Below, in pieces: positions 1-11,100 of a stretch of 64,000 bases of DNA; position 1 is the first letter of the stretch, and each line of letters opens with the position of its first letter. The notes beneath the pieces were generated by a model, which saw only the letters and a list, made by a program, of their open reading frames with translations, had not been told where the DNA came from and did not search any database. The DNA is from Oscillatoria princeps RMCB-10 (lineage in GTDB: Bacteria > Cyanobacteriota > Cyanobacteriia > Cyanobacteriales > Oscillatoriaceae): contig JAHHHT010000011.1 of the NCBI GenBank assembly GCA_019359235.1, positions 62,001-126,000 on the forward strand, in the 5' to 3' direction. The position numbers and the translations under genes were made by a program.

Positions 1-1
1 C

Positions 2-427
2 ATCAAATCTCTCACACCAGACGAGCTAGACGCGACAGCCGTCCGACTTCTGAACAGCGCATCCTCATCTGAAGTGCTGCTGGTGGCTCCAGCATTTGCC
101 TGGGCGGAAGTCGGTTCCGTGTTGCGCAAAAAAGTGCGAGCTAACCTATTTACAGCCGGCGCAGCCGATATCATTTGGCAAATATTTTCCACCTTGCCCA
201 TACAGTACACCGAGAGCCTGGAACTTAGCAACCGAGCCTGGGAAATTTCCCAGACGTACCAGCTGCCAACCCTTTATGACGCCGCCTTTCTAGCTTGTAC
301 AGAGCTAGCCGCCGGCTCAGTTGGTGCCCCAGGAGAATTTTGGACAGCAGATAAAGTGCTTCTCAACTCATTGGGGAGCGCCAAACCGGCCTATGTCCGG
401 GAACTGGGAATCGACCCAATTCCTTAA
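2..427 (+). CDS. PIN-domain ribonuclease, VapC-like toxin (5' truncated)
   Basis: The reading frame is open from the left window edge to the TAA at 425, so the N-terminus, including the first PIN aspartate, lies outside. The visible part has the PIN family features: an AWAEVGSVL helix carrying the acidic residue, then LYDAAFLACTE and EFWTADKVLLNSL, which hold the later metal-binding aspartates. VapC proteins are small Mg-dependent RNases, usually paired with an upstream VapB antitoxin; none can be seen because the window starts here. The end, GIDPIP, is a normal-looking C-terminus. Family assignment is fairly firm; its target RNA and partner are unknown. Confidence 0.75.
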   Translation: MKSLTPDELDATAVRLLNSASSSEVLLVAPAFAWAEVGSVLRKKVRANLFTAGAADIIWQIFSTLPIQYTESLELSNRAWEISQTYQLPTLYDAAFLACTELAAGSVGAPGEFWTADKVLLNSLGSAKPAYVRELGIDPIP

Positions 428-839
428 CAAATAAGATATAGCGGTTCTCAGTTGGATGAAGTACACCCCAGAAACCCGGTTTCTTAAAGAAACCGGGTTT
501 CTAAGACGCAGCTCAAGATGTCTTGGCGCAGATTCAGGCTTTAGCCCTCAACCGGCAGCCGTCAAGTCGCCGCGGTTTATCAGAATCTTCTGACACCGGC
601 AGATATCTGGCGTCGCGACACTAGAAGGACGATCGCTAAACTTTTTCCGAGGTGCGAAAATCCCCTAAAGCTCCCCCTCCCCGCTAGCGGGGAGGGGGTT
701 GGGGGGTGGGGTTCTTCATCCCAAGAATTTGCACCGGCACCTCTGTTAGCTAAACCGCGGCGACGGGTGCGCGGCACCCACTACCCGCTGCCGGTGAATC
801 CCGATACAATAAACCCTGTGCCATTTGCGCAAGGGTTCC
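428..839. other. Intergenic stretch with palindromic repeats
   Basis: From 437 to about 504 there is half of a MITE-like unit (tatagcggttctcag followed by a perfect AGAAACCCGG/CCGGGTTTCT hairpin); a complete copy is at 54078-54177. At about 671-715 lies a copy of the CCCCTCCCCGC..GCGGGGAGGGGG hairpin repeat that recurs near 7385, 34445 and 46280. No convincing gene is seen between them. Confidence 0.6.
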
Positions 840-3800
840 ATGTCTATTATCTCTGAAGCCCCATTCTCTCCTGAAGAAATCGCCGACGAGGGTCTAAAGC
901 CCGAAGAGTACCAAGAAATCGTCCACCGGCTCGGTCGCCACCCCAACAAAGCCGAGCTGGGCATGTTCGGCGTCATGTGGTCAGAACACTGCTGCTACAA
1001 AAACTCCCGCCCCCTCCTCAAACAATTCCCCACCCAGGGCGATCGCATCCTCGTCGGCCCCGGAGAAAACGCCGGTGTGGTAGACTTGGGAGACGGACTG
1101 CGACTCGCCTTCAAAATCGAATCCCACAACCACCCCTCCGCCGTCGAACCCTTCCAAGGAGCCGCCACCGGCGTCGGAGGCATCCTGCGCGACATCTTCA
1201 CAATGGGCGCTCGCCCGATCGCCGTCCTCAACTCCCTCCGCTTCGGTTCCCTAGAAGACGCCCGCACCCGCCGCCTGTTTGCCGGCGTCGTCGAAGGAAT
1301 ATCCCACTACGGGAACTGCCTGGTAGCGAGCGAGACATTTATCTGGCGCGACGAGAAGGGCGCACACTTTGATACCATTGGCAACTTCGTTGAATCCCAT
1401 TTGCCCTCTGGCCAGCTAACCGCCGAGCTAGATCCCTCTGCCACCGTCCAAACCCTCTCCCTAGATCCCGACACGCAGCAAAGTTGCTGGGTGGCGGTGC
1501 GCCGCGTCTTCAAGCGACGCGCCACAACCCTAATAACCATTCGCACCGCCCTGGGCCGAACCCTCACCGTCACACCAGATCATCCAAATCTAATCTTGGA
1601 AAACGGCGAGTGGCGCACCCGCGAAGCCCAATCCTTAAAAGTTGGCGACCTGATTCCCCTACTGATCGACATGCCGGTGCCCGAATCACTCCAGGGACAC
1701 ACCCATGTTCCAGCACTGGACTTGCTCAGCGCTTTGGACGAACAGCACCAGCGCCATGTTTATGTGGACCTGCCGGCAGATTGGCAGCCGGCAGACACCC
1801 TGCGCTCAGCCTTGCGCGAAATCGAACCTTCCGCAACCAAGCGCTGCTCCTACCTGAAAAAGCGCCGGCTGCCCCTCTCACATTTTCTCAGCTTAGAAAC
1901 CCTGCTGAGCGTATCCCGCCACGATATTCGCCTCTTCCGGCGGGGCAAAGCCAACCACATGAACGCCGTCATCCAGCCCGATCAGGAGTTCGCACGCCTG
2001 CTGGGCTACTACCTCTCCGAGGGATGCGTTTCCCAAAACGGGAACACCTATAAAATCATCTTCACCTTTGCCCTCCATGAAACTGAATATGTCAGTGACG
2101 TCGCGCACGGGCTGAAAAACCTCGGATTGCGCCCCTGCATCGAACACCGCGATTCCACTATCGCTGTTTGCGCAACGTCATGGCTGTTCGGTCACCTCTT
2201 AAAAAACGTTTGGAAATGCGGTGCCGACGCCGGCGATAAAGCTTTTCCCGCCTTTGTTTTCCAATGGCCGCGCCATTTACAGCGCCAAGCCCTCAACGCT
2301 TTGCTGCGGGGCGATGGCTCCCTCACCACCCTGACCCACGGAAGTCATGCTAAAATCACTTTTGCCACAATAAGCTCCAAGCTTTTCCAGCAAGCTCTGA
2401 TGCTGCTTCAGAGTCAAGGAGCAGTCCCGTATATCTATCAGCGACCGGCATGCGAAGGGCAGATTCGCGGTCGCTACCATCTGCGCCAACCCCTATGGCA
2501 GCTGGAAGTTAGCAATGTTTCCGGACTGACAGCCCTAGCAAACGTCTTTGGCGAAGAACGCACCCAGCAGCTAGCCGAAGCACTGGCACGCTATGACGGG
2601 ACAAAATATTCATTCCCGCGCTTCTCAATCTCCAATCAGCTGGCATTCGTCAAAATTCAAAGCATAGAAACCCATCCCGTTGATGAGTGCGATGTCTACG
2701 ACGTTGAGGCAGACAGAACTCATCTTTTCGCCACCACTTCTGGCATAATTACGCACAATTGCGTTGGCGTCCCCACCGTCGGCGGCGAAGTCTACTTCGA
2801 CCCCGCCTACACCGGCAACCCCCTCGTCAACGTCATGGCGCTCGGCTTGATGGAAACCCCCGAAATCGTCAAATCAGGCGCAGCCGGCACCGGCAACCCC
2901 GTACTGTACGTCGGTTCCACCACCGGCAGAGACGGCATGGGAGGAGCCAGCTTCGCCAGCGCCGAACTCAGCGACGCCTCAATGGACGACCGCCCCGCCG
3001 TCCAAGTCGGCGATCCCTTCCTGGAAAAATCCCTGATCGAAGCCTGCTTAGAAGCCTTCAAAACCGGCGCAGTCGTCGCCGCACAAGACATGGGCGCAGC
3101 CGGCATAACCTGCTCCACCTCCGAAATGGCAGCCAAAGGCGGCGTCGGAATCGAATTCGACCTCGACAAAATCCCCGTCCGCGAAACCGGCATGGTGCCC
3201 TACGAATACCTCCTCTCCGAATCCCAAGAGCGCATGCTCTTTGTCGCCCACAAAGGTCGCGAACAGCAACTAATCGACATATTCCACAAATGGGGGCTGC
3301 ACGCCGTAGTCGCTGGACACGTTATTGAAGAACCCATCGTGCGCATACTCTTCAAAGGCAAAGTAGCCGCAGAAGTGCCCGCCACAGCGCTCGCCGACAA
3401 CACCCCAATTTATCACCGGCAACTCTTGACAGAACCGCCAGACTATGCTAAGCAAGCCTGGAAGTGGACAGCAGACTCCCTCCCCCCGTGCACGCCAGCC
3501 GGCATCCAAATCCAAGAAAGCCACAAAACCTGGAACGACATCCTGCTGCAACTGCTAGACACGCCAACCATTTCTTGCAAACGCTGGGTGTACCGGCAGT
3601 ACGACCATCAAGTCCAGAACAACACCGTCCTCCTCCCCGGCGGCGCTGACGCCTCTGTAGTGCGGCTGCGCCCGCTCGAACCCCCCCTGGCCCCAACGGC
3701 AGCGTCTGGGCGCGGGGTAGCCGCCACAGTGGACTGCAATTCCCGCTACGTCTACCTCGACCCATACGAAGGAGCCAAAGCAGTCGTAGCAGAAGCCGCT

Positions 3801-4610
3801 CGCAACCTCAGCTGCGTGGGCGCAGAACCCCTGGCAGTCACAGACAACCTCAATTTCGGCTCTCCCGAAAAGCCGGTGGGTTACTGGCAGCTGGCGAACG
3901 CTTGCCGGGGGATTGCAGAAGCGTGCGGCGAGTTCGCCACCCCAGTCACCGGCGGCAATGTGTCCCTGTACAACGAAACCCTCGACTCCGCCGGCAATCC
4001 CACGCCCATCTACCCCACGCCGGTGGTTGGCATGGTGGGCTTAATCCCCGATTTGAGCCGCATCTGCGGTCAGAGCTGGCAGAAAGGGGGAGATATCATT
4101 TACCTGTTGGGGCGTGGGGCATCGGCAGTCACCCTAGGCGCTTCTGAATATTTAGCAGCCATTCACGGTACAGTTGCCGGCATTCCCCCGCGCGTCGATT
4201 TTAACCTGGAGCGCCGGGTGCAAGCCGCTTGCCGCGACGGAATCCGCCAGGGCTGGGTGCGGTCCGCCCACGACTGCGCCGAGGGAGGAATCGCAGTCGC
4301 CCTCGCCGAATCCTGCATCACCGGCAATCTCGGAGCCGAAATTCACCTGCCCAATCCGGGCGTTCGCTGGGATGAACACCTCTTCGGAGAGGGCGGCGCT
4401 CGCATTGTGGTTTCCGTCGCCCCAGAGGTGTCCGCTGTTTGGGAATCCTACTTAAAGGACAGCCTCGGAGAGGACTGGCAAAAAATTGGCCAGGTTGCCG
4501 GCAGCCGGTTGCAAATTGTTGCCTCGGATAGCGCCCCCTTAATTGACGCTAGCATCGCAGACATGAGCGACCGCTGGCTCAACGCCATTGAGCGCCGGCT
4601 CTCTGCGTGA
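840..4610 (+). CDS. purL: Phosphoribosylformylglycinamidine synthase subunit PurL, intein-containing precursor
   Basis: PurL converts FGAR to FGAM with ATP and ammonia in purine synthesis, working with PurS and PurQ. The precursor is 1256 aa, and removing the intein (1317-2759) leaves 775 aa, a normal small-type PurL length. N-extein motifs include [16 protein letters not shown] and the ATP-site segment [24 protein letters not shown]. The C-extein starts at [13 protein letters not shown] and carries [17 protein letters not shown] and [11 protein letters not shown] chose ATG 840, giving [18 protein letters not shown], over the in-frame TTG at 825, because PurL proteins begin near this motif. 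purF follows 322 bases downstream on the same strand, separated by repeats. Enzyme activity depends on protein splicing. Confidence 0.95.
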   Translation: MSIISEAPFSPEEIADEGLKPEEYQEIVHRLGRHPNKAELGMFGVMWSEHCCYKNSRPLLKQFPTQGDRILVGPGENAGVVDLGDGLRLAFKIESHNHPSAVEPFQGAATGVGGILRDIFTMGARPIAVLNSLRFGSLEDARTRRLFAGVVEGISHYGNCLVASETFIWRDEKGAHFDTIGNFVESHLPSGQLTAELDPSATVQTLSLDPDTQQSCWVAVRRVFKRRATTLITIRTALGRTLTVTPDHPNLILENGEWRTREAQSLKVGDLIPLLIDMPVPESLQGHTHVPALDLLSALDEQHQRHVYVDLPADWQPADTLRSALREIEPSATKRCSYLKKRRLPLSHFLSLETLLSVSRHDIRLFRRGKANHMNAVIQPDQEFARLLGYYLSEGCVSQNGNTYKIIFTFALHETEYVSDVAHGLKNLGLRPCIEHRDSTIAVCATSWLFGHLLKNVWKCGADAGDKAFPAFVFQWPRHLQRQALNALLRGDGSLTTLTHGSHAKITFATISSKLFQQALMLLQSQGAVPYIYQRPACEGQIRGRYHLRQPLWQLEVSNVSGLTALANVFGEERTQQLAEALARYDGTKYSFPRFSISNQLAFVKIQSIETHPVDECDVYDVEADRTHLFATTSGIITHNCVGVPTVGGEVYFDPAYTGNPLVNVMALGLMETPEIVKSGAAGTGNPVLYVGSTTGRDGMGGASFASAELSDASMDDRPAVQVGDPFLEKSLIEACLEAFKTGAVVAAQDMGAAGITCSTSEMAAKGGVGIEFDLDKIPVRETGMVPYEYLLSESQERMLFVAHKGREQQLIDIFHKWGLHAVVAGHVIEEPIVRILFKGKVAAEVPATALADNTPIYHRQLLTEPPDYAKQAWKWTADSLPPCTPAGIQIQESHKTWNDILLQLLDTPTISCKRWVYRQYDHQVQNNTVLLPGGADASVVRLRPLEPPLAPTAASGRGVAATVDCNSRYVYLDPYEGAKAVVAEAARNLSCVGAEPLAVTDNLNFGSPEKPVGYWQLANACRGIAEACGEFATPVTGGNVSLYNETLDSAGNPTPIYPTPVVGMVGLIPDLSRICGQSWQKGGDIIYLLGRGASAVTLGASEYLAAIHGTVAGIPPRVDFNLERRVQAACRDGIRQGWVRSAHDCAEGGIAVALAESCITGNLGAEIHLPNPGVRWDEHLFGEGGARIVVSVAPEVSAVWESYLKDSLGEDWQKIGQVAGSRLQIVASDSAPLIDASIADMSDRWLNAIERRLSA
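1317..2759 (+). other. Intein with LAGLIDADG homing endonuclease inside PurL
   Basis: This 481-residue in-frame insertion has all the hallmarks of a class 1 intein. It starts with Cys (CLVASETF), has block-B TPDHPN about residue 86 with the splicing histidine, ends in ITHN, and is followed by Cys as the first C-extein residue. Between the splicing blocks are two LAGLIDADG-type motifs, [11 protein letters not shown] (about residue 228) and LLRGDGSL (about residue 328), so it is a full-length intein with a probable DNA endonuclease. It splits the PurL sequence [15 protein letters not shown], a highly conserved active-site loop, which is typical of intein sites. Splicing residues look intact; endonuclease activity cannot be judged, although LYYLSEG-type changes from the consensus leave the acidic residue replaced by Glu. 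Confidence 0.95.
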
Positions 4611-4932
4611 CACCTCTTTCCCCAGTGGGGTGCGTTCCCTAAGAGGGAACGCACCCTACAAACTCTCCCCTTGTGGGAGAGGGGGCTGGGGGGTGAGGGG
4701 TTCATCCCCCTGTGCCTTCCCCCCAGCAAGGAGTGGGGTGCTCTCCCCCCCAGGGGAACGCACCCTGCAAGCTAATTCTTGAAAAAATCAGTAGCATCGC
4801 CGATCCCCATTGCGCTACCGTTATGGTGGAATGTTAAGAAATATTTAAGCTGCGCTTCTACTTCGGTTAATAGCGGCAGGCTTGATATCGATCCCACTCA
4901 CCCCCATCCCGAGCAGTAGTAGGAGCTGAAGC
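4611..4932. other. purL-purF intergenic region with repeats
   Basis: Holds a palindrome of the GTGCGTTCCCT..AGGGAACGCACC family at about 4628-4660, a GTGGGAGAGGGGGCTGGGGGG run, and a second degraded copy of the first repeat at about 4735-4770. A Shine-Dalgarno AGGAG lies at 4920-4924, ahead of purF. No gene is visible. Confidence 0.6.
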
Positions 4933-6456
4933 ATGATTCCTAACCGTCCCCTCTCCTCTGAAGAGCATCCTGCTGATTCCCGAGATTGGCACCCAGACAG
5001 TCCAGATGCCACCCTTGGCGTCGAGCAGGCATCTGACAAGCCAGAAGAAGCCTGCGGTGTGTTTGGCATCTACGCCCCCGGCGAAGATGTCGCCAAGCTG
5101 ACCTACTTCGGTCTGTACGCACTGCAGCACCGGGGTCAAGAATCCGCAGGAATCGCCACATTCGACGGAGAGCAGGTGCGCCTGCACAAAGACATGGGGC
5201 TGGTGTCCCATGTGTTCAGCGAATCGATTTTGCACGACCTGCTTGGAAACCTAGCCGTTGGGCACACCCGTTACTCCACCACCGGCTCGAGCCGCGTCGT
5301 CAACGCCCAGCCAGCTGTGGTGGAAACTCGCTTGGGGCCCGTTGCTCTAGCGCACAACGGCAATCTTGTCAATACCCCAGAACTGCGGGAGGAGTTGCTG
5401 CAGCGGAACTGCAACTTAGTGAGCACCACCGATTCAGAAATGATTGCGGTTGCGATCGCCCTGGAGGTAAATGCCGGCAAAGACTGGTTAGAAGCAGCGA
5501 GCAGCGCCTTCCACCGCTGTTCGGGAGCCTTCAGTCTGGCAATCGGCACACCGGCAGGCTTGATGGGCGTGCGCGACCCCAACGGCGTCCGCCCCCTGGT
5601 GATTGGCACCCTGGCCACTAACCCGGTGCGCTACGTCCTCGCCTCAGAAACCTGCGGGCTGGATATTATTGGTGCGGAATATTTGCGGGATGTGGAGCCG
5701 GGCGAGTTAGTGTGGATTACCGAAGAAGGTATGGCCTCTTTCCACTGGAGCAAGCAGCCGCAACGCAAGCTCTGCATCTTTGAAATGATTTACTTCGCCC
5801 GTCCGGATAGCATCATGCACGACGAGAGCCTGTACACCTACCGGCTGCGGATCGGTCGCCAGCTTGCGAAAGAAGCGCCGGCGGATGTGGATATCATCAT
5901 CGGCGTCCCCGATTCCGGCATCCCGGCGGCTATTGGCTTTTCCCAAGGTTCTGGCATTCCTTACGCTGAGGGGCTGATTAAAAATCGCTATGTGGGACGC
6001 ACTTTCATCCAGCCCACCCAAGCCATGCGCGAGTCGGGGATTCGCATGAAATTGAACCCGCTCAAAGATGTTTTGGAGGGCAAGCGGGTGGTGATTGTGG
6101 ATGATTCGATTGTGCGGGGAACGACTAGCCGCAAAATTGTTAAAGCGCTGCGGGATGCCGGGGCGCTGGAAGTTCACATGCGCATCTCGTCGCCGCCGGT
6201 GACTCACCCCTGTTTCTACGGCATCGATACGGATAACCAAGACCAGCTGATTGCGGCTACTAAGTCGGTTCAGGAAATTGCAGAGCAAATTGGGGTTGAC
6301 TCGCTGGCTTTTCTCAGCTGGGATGGGATGGTTAAGGCGACGGGTGAAGATCCCAAGAGTTTCTGCACCGCTTGCTTCAACGGCGACTACCCGATTCCTG
6401 TTCCCGAGTTGGTGAGACGCTCTAAGCTGATGCTGGAGAAAGCAGTCACAGTCTGA
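4933..6456 (+). CDS. purF: Amidophosphoribosyltransferase PurF
   Basis: Catalyses the first committed step of purine synthesis: PRPP plus glutamine to phosphoribosylamine. The 507-aa protein has a 40-residue propeptide, then Cys41 (ACGVFGIYAP), the N-terminal nucleophile of the class II glutaminase domain exposed after processing. LQHRGQESAGI and GHTRYSTTG follow. The C-terminal half holds the PRPP-binding loop VVIVDDSIVRGTT near residue 386. Cysteines near residue 280 (KLCIF), in HPCFYG and in FCTACFNGDYP fit the Fe-S cluster of the Bacillus-type enzyme. ATG 4933 follows an AGGAG at 8 bases. Located next to purL, in the common cyanobacterial order. Confidence 0.96.
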   Translation: MIPNRPLSSEEHPADSRDWHPDSPDATLGVEQASDKPEEACGVFGIYAPGEDVAKLTYFGLYALQHRGQESAGIATFDGEQVRLHKDMGLVSHVFSESILHDLLGNLAVGHTRYSTTGSSRVVNAQPAVVETRLGPVALAHNGNLVNTPELREELLQRNCNLVSTTDSEMIAVAIALEVNAGKDWLEAASSAFHRCSGAFSLAIGTPAGLMGVRDPNGVRPLVIGTLATNPVRYVLASETCGLDIIGAEYLRDVEPGELVWITEEGMASFHWSKQPQRKLCIFEMIYFARPDSIMHDESLYTYRLRIGRQLAKEAPADVDIIIGVPDSGIPAAIGFSQGSGIPYAEGLIKNRYVGRTFIQPTQAMRESGIRMKLNPLKDVLEGKRVVIVDDSIVRGTTSRKIVKALRDAGALEVHMRISSPPVTHPCFYGIDTDNQDQLIAATKSVQEIAEQIGVDSLAFLSWDGMVKATGEDPKSFCTACFNGDYPIPVPELVRRSKLMLEKAVTV

Positions 6457-6710
6457 AGCCGGCAGCGGCAATCACCCTCGTTTCCAGGCTCCTTCAGTTT
6501 AGGACAGGGGATCTCACTTGCTAGCAGGGAAAGGGACAGGCGTCTCGCCTGTCCTAGGTCCTCACCTAATCTCTCGTTCCCAGGCTCTGCCTGGGAACGC
6601 AATCTGGAGGCTCTGCCTCCTTTCAACGGAAAAGCAGGTTAAAAGCCTAAGAGCTTAGAACTACTATAGCAGGGAAAGGGACAGGCGAGACGCCTGTCCT
6701 AGGTCCTCAC
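6457..6710. repeat. Cluster of palindromic repeats after purF
   Basis: Contains two copies of the GGACAGGCG-(AGA or TCT)-CGCCTGTCC hairpin (about 6534 and 6677) within longer shared flanks ending CCTAGGTCCTCACCTAATCT. Also present is a GTTCCCAGGCTCTGCCTGGGAAC hairpin (about 6577) followed by GGAGGCTCTGCCTCC. The same two palindromes recur at 21380-21435. Confidence 0.8.
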
Positions 6711-7337
6711 CTAATCTGTTTGCGCCGGCCCGAGGTATTTGGTTAAGTAGGGGGAGAAAACTTCGTAAATCACAGTCAGGGGCTTTTTGTGGTGCCAGAA
6801 CAGGTAATGCCGGCCCCAAAACGGCCCTTTATAGCCAAAAGCTTCTTCTAAGGCGGCTGAGTTGCCGTAGTGAATCCCTTGCACGTCGCGATACAATTCT
6901 GTCCGCAGCTTCGCCAGACTCGCCCAAATGGGGATAGATTTATTCTGCAAATACTCATCGACGTGGCTGGCTTCCCACCAAGAGGCGGCGTAGGCTAAAC
7001 GCTGTCCTGAAGCTTTGCGCAGCCACACTTGTCGGCGCAGTCTCGGTCCGGGTACGAGCTGGATCTGCTCGGGTGCACTGTCGGAATCCATCCCCACCGG
7101 CGACATATCTATGACATCGACTTCCGTCGGTTCGCCGGTGAGCAGTTGCAGGTGGCGGGTGGGGGAACCATCTCCCAGGAGGAGGATTTGCCACGCCGGG
7201 GAAAGCTGGCTGTGCGGCAATCCCCGCCGCACTATTTCTTCTCCCCCTTGCCACAGGGGGGTGAGCGCGTGCCAGGATTTGTTTTGGGGCGGGTTTTGTG
7301 TCAGCCCGCTTTTTGCCGGTGGGAAAGTTGCAGTCAC
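6711..7337 (-). CDS. Chorismate--pyruvate lyase family protein (Ycf21 type)
   Basis: A 208-aa soluble protein resembling the cyanobacterial/plastid Ycf21 (DUF98) family, which removes pyruvate from chorismate to give 4-hydroxybenzoate, the head group for plastoquinone. Visible landmarks are SPAWQILLLGDGSPTRHLQLLTG near the N-terminus, VPGPRLRRQVWLR in the middle and GPFWGRHYLFWHHKKPLTVIYEVFSP near the end, the last typical of the family. The start is a GTG at 7337, chosen because a cyanobacterial-looking N-terminus follows; an internal start is possible. Convergent with purF, with repeats between them. Confidence 0.85.
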   Translation of the reverse strand: MTATFPPAKSGLTQNPPQNKSWHALTPLWQGGEEIVRRGLPHSQLSPAWQILLLGDGSPTRHLQLLTGEPTEVDVIDMSPVGMDSDSAPEQIQLVPGPRLRRQVWLRKASGQRLAYAASWWEASHVDEYLQNKSIPIWASLAKLRTELYRDVQGIHYGNSAALEEAFGYKGPFWGRHYLFWHHKKPLTVIYEVFSPYLTKYLGPAQTD

Positions 7338-7488
7338 GGCTCTTCACAGAAGTTAACATCTTTTTTATGATACCTGAACCCCACCCTCCAGCCCCCTCCC
7401 CGCAGGCGGGGAGGGGGAGTTGGAGGGGGTTTTCGATGAAGGAAAAAGTTTCAATCGTCCCCGGCGGCGGGGGTGAGGGGGGATAGGG

Positions 7489-7841
7489 CTATTGCTGGTG
7501 CCGGTCTAGCCAGGCGGTTAAGTCAGAGACTTGTGAGAAATCGAGCAGCGCCTCGCCCAACTCCTCAAGCTGAGGGAGGGATAAGTCCCGAATCCTGTCT
7601 AGGGATTGTGGCTCAACGGCACCCAGCCGCCGGTTGAGCTGGCGCACGAGCTTTTGCCACCTCTCCTTGTTTGACTCCTTGTTTGATCCCTTCTTGGCGT
7701 CCTTCTCCCTTGGATTTCTTGAAAAATTACAGACTCGCGCATAGTTTCGTTCCTGAACAGTGGGCGAATTAAGTCTTTGTCAAACCGCAAGCCGGCAAGA
7801 ACTCCCGCACAAGCGGATATCCTGTCGGGTTGAATAGCCAT
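7489..7841 (-). pseudogene. Remnant of Rpn-family / DUF4351 protein
   Basis: Two pieces of one gene are in different frames. From 7841 the frame gives LAGLRFDKDLIRPLFRNETMRESVIFQEI, the usual C-terminal part of Rpn-type (PD-(D/E)XK transposase-like) proteins. After a frameshift around 7700 another frame gives VRQLNRRLGAVEPQSLDRIRDLSLPQLEELGEALLDF and ends at the stop at 7489, the DUF4351 tail. The nuclease domain that should precede LAGLRFDKDL is absent; the sequence upstream is a MITE. Clearly broken by both truncation and frameshift. Confidence 0.8.
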
Positions 7842-7843
7842 AA

Positions 7844-7948
7844 TATAGCAATAGACAGCTCAGTAATGGAAAAGGCATCACTTGCTAGCAGCTAAAGGGA
7901 CAGGCGAGACGCCTGTCCTACGTCCTAACCTAAGTGGCTACTGCTATA
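7844..7948. mobile_element. MITE-like element, tatagca-type ends
   Basis: Starts TATAGCAATAGACAG and ends AGTGGCTACTGCTATA, with an internal GGACAGGCG-AGA-CGCCTGTCC hairpin. Related elements lie at 25947-26081 and 58373-58479, with fragments near 24020-24082 and 46135-46203. It directly abuts the truncated end of the DUF4351 remnant. No transposase is inside, so movement would need a helper. Confidence 0.7.
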
Positions 7949-8166
7949 TCTGAGTCAGGGCATCATCGCATGGGGCAGTCTCTACAAACTACCCCGACTC
8001 TTTCGGCGACTGGGGCGAACACACAAAAAATCAAGGGAGCCGGTGATGCGGCACCGAGCGGGTTTTTAACATTTATTTACGCAGGGGGGATTGCGCAGGG
8101 GTGCGGCTGGCGCTATTCTCAAGAAAGTGCTACTTTCAGAGTGTTCGCGTTCAGGGATTTTGGGTT

Positions 8167-11100
8167 ATGGCTGAGGAAAATTTTCAAAGAAAAGCTAGGC
8201 AGGTGGACGCACAGGCGCTCGCCGGCCTGCTGGAACGCTCCCTGGAACCCAAAGGCATCACTGCCAAAGTTTCCCTGAAGCAAGATGGCCTGAAAGTGGT
8301 GCTGGAGTCAGCCGGCGCTCCAGAGCAACAAACTCTGGTTGACTTCATCCGACAGGAGATAATTGGCTTAGGAATCCCATCCATCAGGACAGTCAAGGTT
8401 TTAGGAAAACAGTCGGGGAGTTTCGACTGTGCTTGGCAGCAGGAAGTAGATATAGAAGCGCAGGTACAGCCGGCAGAGGAAATTCCCCCAGAGAGCAGCG
8501 CCTCTCTCGAAACAAAACTGGATTCAGCTTATTTGTATCTGGATTTAGAAGTCAATTATGATGGGCATATATACAGTCTGGGGTGGGAGAGCAGCACAGG
8601 GGAAGAGATTTGTCAAGGAGATTTAGAGCCGGCGTACCACCGGCTGCATGAATTGAAGCAGAGCGGGCTGTCGGTATGCGGTCACAATTTCCGGCGGTTC
8701 GACTATCCCTATCTTATCAAGAAAAGACGGGAATTGGAACCTTGGTTGGTGATTGACACGCTGGAACTGTCAATTTTGGCATTTCCTCTGGAGCAGTCGC
8801 ACAAACTGAAAAAAGAGTACAAGCAGAGTGAGAGCGCCCGCAACAGTCCCTTGGAAGACGCTCGCGAAACCAAGCGGCTGCTGCACCGGCTTGTAGGGGA
8901 ACTGCAACAGAAGCCCAAAGCGCTGCTGCAAACCTGCAGCTGGCTGCTGACGTGCGGGACTTTGGAAGCTGACAGGGCGTACCGGCAATTTTTCAGGATT
9001 TTGGGAGCGGAGGTGAAAAAAGCTCCCGAGTTGGGGGAACTTCCAGAAGAGGCGCTTGCCGGTTTTGACAGGGCTTACCTGCAAAGATTCTGGGAAAGTG
9101 CAGCCGGCAGGGATTTTGACAGCCGCTTGTGTGTGGCGGCTTTGATTGCCTGGAACTTTGAGCGCCACCTCAATAATAGCATTTTGCCTGAGGATTGGCA
9201 AGAGGGCAGAAACTTTTCCCGCTGGCTCACCCACTTGCCGGCATTTCAGGAAATCTGGGGCGCAGTGGGACATCTTCCCGACTATTACGCTTACCTGGAA
9301 CGGTTTGGCATTGCGAAATTGAGGGGCAAACAAGAAGAAGCGGTACAAGGCATTTTGGGCGGCGACCGGCCTCTGGTTATAATGGCGACAGGAGGGGGAA
9401 AATCCCTGTGCTACCAGATTCCCGCTTTGATGCTGTTTGAAAGACAGGAAGCTCTGACTGTGGTGATTTCTCCCCTGCAAGCGCTGATGGCGGATCAGGT
9501 GGCGGACTTGGAAGAGAAAGGGATCGGCTTCTCCACATTTATCAATGGCAATTTGCGGGTGAAGGAGCGATCGAAGCGGTTGCAGCAACTGCGGGAAGGC
9601 TCAAAGGGATTGCTGTATATCAGTCCAGAGCAATTGAGGTCGCGCAGCATCCGGACACTGCTGGAGGAGCGCCCGCCGGCACTGTGGGCGATTGACGAAG
9701 CCCACTGCATCAGTGAGTGGGGTCACGATTTTCGACCGGACTACTATTATATCCCAAAATTCATCCGAGAGCTGTATCAAGAACTGGAATTGCCAGTTCC
9801 TCTAATGGCGCTGACGACAGCGACAGCAACGGTGAAAGTCCGGGAGGGAATCAAAAGCCTGTTTGCGGAACAGGGGCTGGAAATTGCCAGCAAAATCATT
9901 GCGGAATCTAGCACCAGAGACAATCTGGAGTATCGAGTTATTCCTGTCAGTGGCAACAAAGAGCAACTCCTGATTCAGGAAGTTCAGGACACGGTGAGTT
10001 GGGAAGGGTGCGCTCTCGTGTACACGACAACGCGAAAAAATGCGGAAACGTTAGCAAACTTGCTTGTCAGGGCAAATATCGAGGCGAGGTACTACCACGG
10101 GAAGCTAGACAAAAACGACAAAGATGAAGTCTTGCAGGAGTTCAAGTCGGGCGAGTTAAACGCAGTGGTGGCGACTTGCGCCTTCGGGATGGGAATTAAC
10201 CGCGCCGATGTGCGGGCGGTGATTCACCACGCCCTGAGCGCCAACTTGGAAGGCTATGTCCAGGAGACAGGAAGGGCTGGGCGCGACGGGAAGCGGGCAA
10301 AGTGCACTCTCCTGTTTGATGGAGAGGATGCGGAAAGCATCTTTTACCTGCAAAGCCGAAATCAGCTCACCGAGGATGAGCTGCGAAATATTTTTGCCTC
10401 GCTCAAGGATATCCGAGATCGCACCCACGGAAAGGAAAAGGTATCAGAGGACTGGTTCTGGGCGACGGCTGGGGAAATTTTCCATACCGGCGAGCTGGAT
10501 AAGGACTTTGCAGACAATCCAGAAGTGCGGGACATCAAGATTAAGGCGGCGCTGCAACATCTGGAAAAGTTTGGCTTAATCGAACGGGCGGAAAATCTCT
10601 CCGCACACGTTAATTTTAAACTGGCTGACAAGTCTTATGAAGAGTCGGTGCGCCGGTTTGACGAGTGGAGCCGGTCGAAGAACTTGTTCCCCTCTGAGGT
10701 GAGCAAGTTCAAACAGCTGATTGCGGCTATGTACCGGGTTAAAGCTCATTACACCCAGCAGGAGCAGCCTGTTCCCCTTGACCATTTGAGTGATGAGTCT
10801 GGCATCGATCCTGCCGAGCTTACGCCGCGAATTCGATATCTGCAGCGAGCCGGTGTTTGCTCAGCCAATATCCCCCTGACTTTCCGCTTGACAAAGGGCG
10901 TCAAAGGCGATGCTCGCAACCAATACGAGCGCATTCGCGAGTGGGAAGAGAAACTGCTGGACGCACTTTTGGAAATCCAGACCTCACGCCCCAACTCTCT
11001 CTCCCAAGAAGAGAGAGGGGAAGTTCAGGTGAACCTGCGCATTTTAGCTTCTCGCTTAGATCCAGACAGGAGTAAAAAAATCCGCGCCGCTCGCCTTATG

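Noticed and set aside
5707-6471. A 254-aa open frame antisense to purF
   Set aside because: It overlaps a clear purF frame; composition and codon use are those of a shadow frame.
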